Below are positions 60,135 to 64,000 of a DNA stretch of 64,000 nucleotides, piece by piece; within the stretch, counting starts at the first letter, position 1; every line of letters starts with the position of its first letter. Source of the stretch: Fimadaptatus sp050946055 (lineage in GTDB: Bacteria; Bacillota; Clostridia; Christensenellales; Aristaeellaceae); NCBI GenBank assembly GCA_050946055.1, contig JBMNUB010000001.1, positions 107,154 to 171,153 on the forward strand. Direction: 5' to 3'. Made by a program: the position numbers and the translations under genes. The notes beneath the pieces were generated by a model. It was not told the origin of the DNA. It did no database searches and worked only from the letters and a program-made list of their open reading frames with translations.

Positions 60135-60163
60135 GGGGAGAGGTTGCGGCCTCTCCCTTTTTG
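60135..60163 (+). terminator. Terminator of rpoBC
   Basis: GGGAGAGG pairs with CCTCTCCC around a 6-base loop, followed by TTTTT. Confidence 0.93.
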
Positions 60164-60487
60164 CGCGCAAAATCGGGATGGGCAGTGACTGAGTAAGCTC
60201 ATGATTATGCTCCATATGATGCTTTGCTGGCAGAAATGCGTGCTGCAAGCGTGCGGGCAGAGTGCCATTGCAATGAGCTTATGCTAAGCACGGTGCGCAG
60301 ACATGCAAAGCCATGCGCATGCTTTTTATATTGCACGTGATAGACAGTGCGCGCATTGCGTCAGGGTAAGGGCGTATGGCATGCTAAGATGCCGCTCATT
60401 TACTCGGCACAGCGCGTTTGCTTTAAAATTAACATTGAATTTGGAGAAAATACCATCCGCTGACACTCGCGCCATGGTCTAATAGGT
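60164..60487. other. Gap between rpoC and the sigma factor gene
   Basis: No supported ORF or repeat. TTAACA (60430) and TACCAT (60452) with a 16-base spacer offer a weak sigma-A-like promoter for the sigma factor gene. TGACAC at 60463 could instead be a -35 for an ECF sigma factor, but no matching -10 is clear. Confidence 0.4.
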
Positions 60488-60501
60488 GTAACGGCCGTTA
60501 C
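60488..60501 (+). promoter_or_regulatory. 14-bp perfect palindrome upstream of the ECF sigma gene
   Basis: GTAACGGCCGTTAC lies 16 bases before the TTG start of the sigma factor gene. Its symmetry and place suit an operator for a dimeric regulator, or a short hairpin that could hide the ribosome site. Confidence 0.55.
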
Positions 60502-60517
60502 GAAGGATGTGCTTCGA

Positions 60518-60991
60518 TTGGATAGACAGGAGTTTTCCGACAGGGTGGAGGCTTGTCAGGCGCGCATGTATCGCGTGGCGCTGACCATTACCGGCAACAG
60601 CGCGGACGCGGAGGACATGGTGCAGGATGCGCTGCTCAGGGCGTGGCGCGCTCTGGGGCAGCTGCGCGACGAGCGGTATTTCGAGACGTGGCTGATGCGC
60701 ATACTGATAAACCTGTGCCGAAGCGAGCTTAGGTCGCGCTCCGGGCGCGCATGGACAAATATGGCGGTGGTGCCGGAGCTAGTGTCGCCTCCGCCGCCCG
60801 ACCCGGCGCTGTTTGAGGCGCTGGAACGGCTGGACGGAAAGTATCGCTTGCCGCTTATGCTGCACTGCGCGGAGGGCTATACTATGGACGAAGTGGCGCG
60901 CATGCTCAGATTGCCCATGGGGGCGGTCAAGTGGCGCATAAGACAGGGCAGGATAAGACTGGCCAAAATATTGGAGGAGGATGCGCTATGA
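60518..60991 (+). CDS. ECF-family RNA polymerase sigma factor
   Basis: A 157-residue sigma factor. Sigma2 (about residues 1-75) has YRVALTITGNSADAEDMVQD and ALLRAWRAL and the ETWLMRILINLCRSELR segment; sigma4 (about 100-152) has LPLMLHCAEGYTMDEVARML followed by RLPMGAVKWRIRQGR. I chose the TTG at 60518 (MDRQEFSDRV), about 10 bases after GAAGGA; a GTG at 60509 adds three residues but is too close to it. Its stop overlaps the start of the next gene (ATGA), the normal arrangement for an ECF sigma factor and its membrane-bound anti-sigma partner. It probably directs transcription of its own operon and surface genes. Confidence 0.93.
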   Translation: MDRQEFSDRVEACQARMYRVALTITGNSADAEDMVQDALLRAWRALGQLRDERYFETWLMRILINLCRSELRSRSGRAWTNMAVVPELVSPPPPDPALFEALERLDGKYRLPLMLHCAEGYTMDEVARMLRLPMGAVKWRIRQGRIRLAKILEEDAL

Positions 60992-63900
60992 ATAGGAAGA
61001 ATGCGCCGCTGCCGGACCTGAAGCGGGCGTTTGGCGCGCTTCCGGAGGGCTATGTAAGGCGCACCCGTTACACCCTTGATTCGCTTGAGGAGGGGACGCA
61101 GGTGAAAAAGACGTTTTACGGAGCAGCACTGGCCGTTACCTGTGCGCTGCTGATGATGTCCGTGGGCTTGGCGGCGGGCATAACCGGCATGTTCAATGGT
61201 GGCAATGATCCCGCTTCCACTGCGGCGCTGAGCAAGGGCGGCGGTGAGTCAGGCGTTATGGTATTGGACGAAAACTTGGATGCCGAGATAGTTTCGGCGC
61301 AGTTCGATGGGCGCTACATGTACGTGCGCGTGGCGTGGAACAACGCCAAGGATTACTATGACCAGAACTATCAGCTCAGTCTGCGCGTCAACGGGCGCGA
61401 GCCGGGCATAGTCAGCGGCTGGCTGACCGCCATGGAGGGCGGCATGGAGCAGTATGAGTACATACTGGAGTGCGACAGGGCCGATGCCGCCATGCTCAGC
61501 ATCAGGCTGGGCAACGACGGGCGCGGCGCGGTGCTGACGCGCCAGCTGGATGCGCGCCCGATGAAGTACTACAAGGTGATGCAGCACGAAGGCGCGGCAG
61601 CGCTCACAGAAGGCTATGCCATAGCGGGCGAGGACTTCGGCTTTGTGCGCGTAAAGTACGCCATGGACGGCGACGGGCAGCGCAGGCAGGACATAGAGCG
61701 CCTGTCAAGGAGCAACATAGCCGTGCAGGGCGCGCGCGTGGCTTCGCGCATGACCGATGACGAGTATTCTCTTGACTACATGTTCGGCGCGGATATGCCC
61801 ACGGATATAGCCATATCCGACGAGCAGACGGGCGTGGACATGGAGTACGAGCTGCTGCCCGTGAGCGAACTGCCGCAGCTTGCCTACATGGCGGGCGAGC
61901 AGATAGCGGTCGAGCCTGAAGATGCGGACGCTTCCGCCGGTGAGCAGGAGGCGGTGACTACCATGTCGGAGGCCATATTCGACGGCGAACTGCTCTATCT
62001 CAGGGTGGAGGCGACTGGCGTGGATGCCGCATTTGACCTTTCGGACATAAGAGTAAATGACGGCTATCCAGAGACGCTGTGTACCAGCCATGAGATGCAT
62101 AATGAGGGCGACAGCACATTGGGCGTGTACAGCGCCCTGTTCCGCTGCGAACCGGCGGATGAGGCGCGCGTATACGCATCGTTTGAGGGCGCGGCGAGCT
62201 TTGACATGCTGGCCACTAAGAGCGACAAGATGGAGCGCTATAATGCGCTGACTGCGGACGGATATGCATCCGGCTGGGCGGTCAACGGCCCCGGCTTAGG
62301 CATGGCGACCGTGCGCTATGATGCAGATAGCGCCGCCGAAACGGAAATCATGGAGGATATACAGGGCAAGTCATGTTCATGCAAAATACCGGGGACATCC
62401 GTGAATAGGAGATATGACGGCGAATCGCTGGAGCTGCAGGTGTTCTCGACATTGCAGCGCCTGCCAGATGAGATATTGCTGTATGATGGAAATGCGGCCG
62501 CAATGAGCATATCGCTTGAGCCAGCCGAAGGGGCGCTTGAGGAATATGACGAGGATGTGCTTGCGCAGGACTATACCATGTACATAAACGATGCCATTGC
62601 GGGCGACGGCTATATAATGCTGCAATACGGCGTGCGCAGCGAGAGCCGACGGGTGTTTGACGGCACGGCGATTGAGGTAGAGCATGAACCCGGCTCTGTA
62701 AACGCGCCTGAGAACGTGCCGGAGGGCGCGCTTGTGCTGGACGCGCCCCAGATATTGACGGACGATGGCCGCAAGCTTGAGCCGCTATACTATGCGGCAT
62801 GGCGGTCGGACGAGAACAACGATAGAGAGCTAAGCGGCATAGCGCTGTTTGAGAGCGAGGCGGAAGGCGGCACGCTCAGGCTTAAGCACATTGGCGGTCG
62901 TGTGGCGCTGGCGCATGAGTTCGATGCCGCGCCGCAGCCGGGGCGCATGCGCGCGCTGGATGCGGAAGCGTATGTGGATAAGAGCGACATGCGCATACTG
63001 GACGTAAAGGCGCTTGACATTGACGGAATGCTGTTCATGGCGGTGGAATATGCGCCCGAGTCGGGCAGCATAGGGCAGGATACGCCCACGCTGTACGGAA
63101 GCGGCTATTATGCGTACACCGACATAATCGAGGACGCAAGCGGCACTCCCGAAGCGCGCAGGCTGAGCGCCGTGTACGACATGCCTGAGGACGGACAGAT
63201 GCGGCTGTACCTGTCCGATGATGAAGAAGCAGCGGTGACCATAGCGGTGAAGGGGTTGCCGGGCATAGAGGTGCTGGAAGCCACGCACATTGATGGCTAT
63301 ATGTACTCGATAGTCAAGGTCACGCCCGGCAACGGCGGCAGCGCGATATGGTCGCGCAGTCTGGATGCGCTGGGATCGCTGCTCGAGGACGCGGTGGACG
63401 CGGGCAGGAGAGGAGAGATGAGCCAGCAGGAGCTGGCGGACAGGCTGGCCGCGATACAGCGCGCGGGCGATGAGCTGGAGGCGATGTATGAGGGCAAGAA
63501 CGACGATGGCGCGGATGTGCCGAGTGATGAGCATCCGGAGATGATAGACGGTGCGGATGGCTCGACGGATATACAGATAGGCGATGAGCAGCCTGAGATA
63601 ATAGGCGGCGCGGATGGTGCGACGGATATACAGATAGGCGATGATAAGCCTAATGTAATAGGCGGCGCGGACGGCTCGACGAATATCCAGATAGGCGATG
63701 AACAGCCCGCAATAATCGGCGGTGCAGACGGCCCGACCGGCGTATTCACGACCAACAACGAGCAGGAAGCGGCATCGATAGGCATAATCGGCGGTGCAGA
63801 CGGCCCGACCGGCGTATTCACGACCAACAACGAGCAGGAAGCGGCATCGATAGGCATAATCGGCGGCGCGGATGGCCCGACCGGCGTATTCACGACCAAC

Positions 63901-64000
63901 AACGAGCAGGAAGCGGCATCGATAGGCATAATCGGCGGCGCGGATGGCCCGACCAGCATAATCGTCAGCGACTTCGGCAATGCCTTTTTGAACAATCCGC
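60988..64000 (+). CDS. Giant membrane-anchored extracellular protein, putative anti-sigma partner, with IIGGADGPT repeats (3' end outside window)
   Basis: An open frame of at least 1004 codons with no stop before the edge. The start ATG overlaps the sigma factor TGA, with GGAGGAGG upstream. Residues 1-42 are a short cytoplasmic part (PDLKRAFGALPEGYVRRTRY), like the tail of ECF anti-sigma proteins; residues 43-68 form one membrane helix; about 780 extracellular residues follow, very acidic, with beta-rich segments I cannot assign (DUF4179-type modules are possible). From residue 850 a tandem array begins: three 19-residue units (IDGADGST, IIGGADGAT, VIGGADGST) then three identical 24-residue units IIGGADGPTGVFTTNNEQEA plus ASIG, and a seventh IIGGADGPTSIIVS. 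The motif matches a segment of OadB-type sodium pumps, but no membrane segments surround it. Confidence 0.85.
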   Translation, partial: MNRKNAPLPDLKRAFGALPEGYVRRTRYTLDSLEEGTQVKKTFYGAALAVTCALLMMSVGLAAGITGMFNGGNDPASTAALSKGGGESGVMVLDENLDAEIVSAQFDGRYMYVRVAWNNAKDYYDQNYQLSLRVNGREPGIVSGWLTAMEGGMEQYEYILECDRADAAMLSIRLGNDGRGAVLTRQLDARPMKYYKVMQHEGAAALTEGYAIAGEDFGFVRVKYAMDGDGQRRQDIERLSRSNIAVQGARVASRMTDDEYSLDYMFGADMPTDIAISDEQTGVDMEYELLPVSELPQLAYMAGEQIAVEPEDADASAGEQEAVTTMSEAIFDGELLYLRVEATGVDAAFDLSDIRVNDGYPETLCTSHEMHNEGDSTLGVYSALFRCEPADEARVYASFEGAASFDMLATKSDKMERYNALTADGYASGWAVNGPGLGMATVRYDADSAAETEIMEDIQGKSCSCKIPGTSVNRRYDGESLELQVFSTLQRLPDEILLYDGNAAAMSISLEPAEGALEEYDEDVLAQDYTMYINDAIAGDGYIMLQYGVRSESRRVFDGTAIEVEHEPGSVNAPENVPEGALVLDAPQILTDDGRKLEPLYYAAWRSDENNDRELSGIALFESEAEGGTLRLKHIGGRVALAHEFDAAPQPGRMRALDAEAYVDKSDMRILDVKALDIDGMLFMAVEYAPESGSIGQDTPTLYGSGYYAYTDIIEDASGTPEARRLSAVYDMPEDGQMRLYLSDDEEAAVTIAVKGLPGIEVLEATHIDGYMYSIVKVTPGNGGSAIWSRSLDALGSLLEDAVDAGRRGEMSQQELADRLAAIQRAGDELEAMYEGKNDDGADVPSDEHPEMIDGADGSTDIQIGDEQPEIIGGADGATDIQIGDDKPNVIGGADGSTNIQIGDEQPAIIGGADGPTGVFTTNNEQEAASIGIIGGADGPTGVFTTNNEQEAASIGIIGGADGPTGVFTTNNEQEAASIGIIGGADGPTSIIVSDFGNAFLNNP
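63535..63927 (+). repeat. Coding tandem repeats: 57-bp x3 then 72-bp x3
   Basis: 57-bp units start at 63535, 63592 and 63649; 72-bp units start at 63712, 63784 and 63856, with a diverging seventh motif copy at 63928. The 72-bp copies differ by only a few silent changes (ggcggtgcagac against ggcggcgcggat), which points to recent duplication under protein-level constraint. All units keep frame. Confidence 0.93.

Noticed and set aside
63297..63995. A 232-codon repetitive minus-strand ORF opposite the IIGGADGPT array
   Set aside because: The repeats are the complement of the coding repeats; the plus-strand frame is continuous with a coupled, membrane-anchored protein, while the minus ORF lacks a ribosome site.
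63535..64000. Annotation of the last gene as an OadB-type decarboxylase beta subunit
   Set aside because: The motif matches, but the protein is acidic, extracellular and lacks the many membrane helices of OadB; the hit is motif-only.

Overview
The window is a GC-rich stretch of a Firmicutes (Clostridia-type) chromosome, probably from a gut commensal of the Christensenellales sort; the lineage is an inference. Supporting signs are spoVT, SpoVB-like and SpoIID-like genes, CtsR/ClpC, strong AGGAGG-type ribosome sites, and neighbourhoods kept in Bacillus and Clostridium (spoVT - flippase - yabN/mazG - yabO; radA - yacL). Isoleucine is mostly written ATA, which is unusual for such GC-rich DNA. I found no rRNA, tRNA, CRISPR array, transposase, integrase or phage genes.

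Layout. 0-4 kb: the end of thrS, an 81-bp duplicated intergenic repeat, and a two-gene TIM-barrel/PHP operon. 4-8.2 kb: a heterodimeric ABC exporter behind a short leader ORF and an intrinsic terminator, laid out like bmrBCD. 8.7-10.7 kb: an XRE/S24 regulator translationally coupled to a secreted protein. 10.9-13.6 kb: xpt and an L-fucose/arabinose isomerase-like gene. 14.4-19.3 kb: a secreted protein, then a VanRS-like two-component system with a lipoprotein and a VanY-type carboxypeptidase. 19.5-28.8 kb: spoVT, flippase, mazG, HU, S4 protein, ispDF, an adenosine-type deaminase and an AMIN/beta-propeller protein. 29-34 kb: phosphoesterase, ctsR, clpC and an SCP2 protein. 34.6-43 kb: a secreted protein and a carbohydrate island (GH95 alpha-L-fucosidase, URO-D family protein, sugar isomerase/epimerase, Gfo/Idh/MocA oxidoreductase). 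43.5-46.1 kb: yacL and radA. 46.6-52.1 kb: a degenerate membrane phosphoesterase, a secreted matrixin-like protease with SH3 repeats, a PP2C phosphatase and a SpoIID-like lipoprotein. 52.5-60.2 kb: rpoB-rpoC with their own promoter and long leader. 60.5 kb to the edge: an ECF sigma factor overlapping a very large membrane-anchored extracellular protein.

The most unusual item is that last protein. It runs off the right edge without a stop and carries at least seven tandem copies of an I-I-G-G-A-D-G-P-T motif. In known proteins this motif belongs to the sodium-site segment of OadB-type Na+-translocating decarboxylase beta subunits; here it sits on a surface protein paired with an ECF sigma factor. 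Second is the ABC exporter leader, where mutually exclusive hairpins can be drawn from the sequence.

A further pattern is that many gaps between genes hold short tandem repeats (33, 59, 67, 73, 98 and 116 bp periods), each with its own unit sequence.
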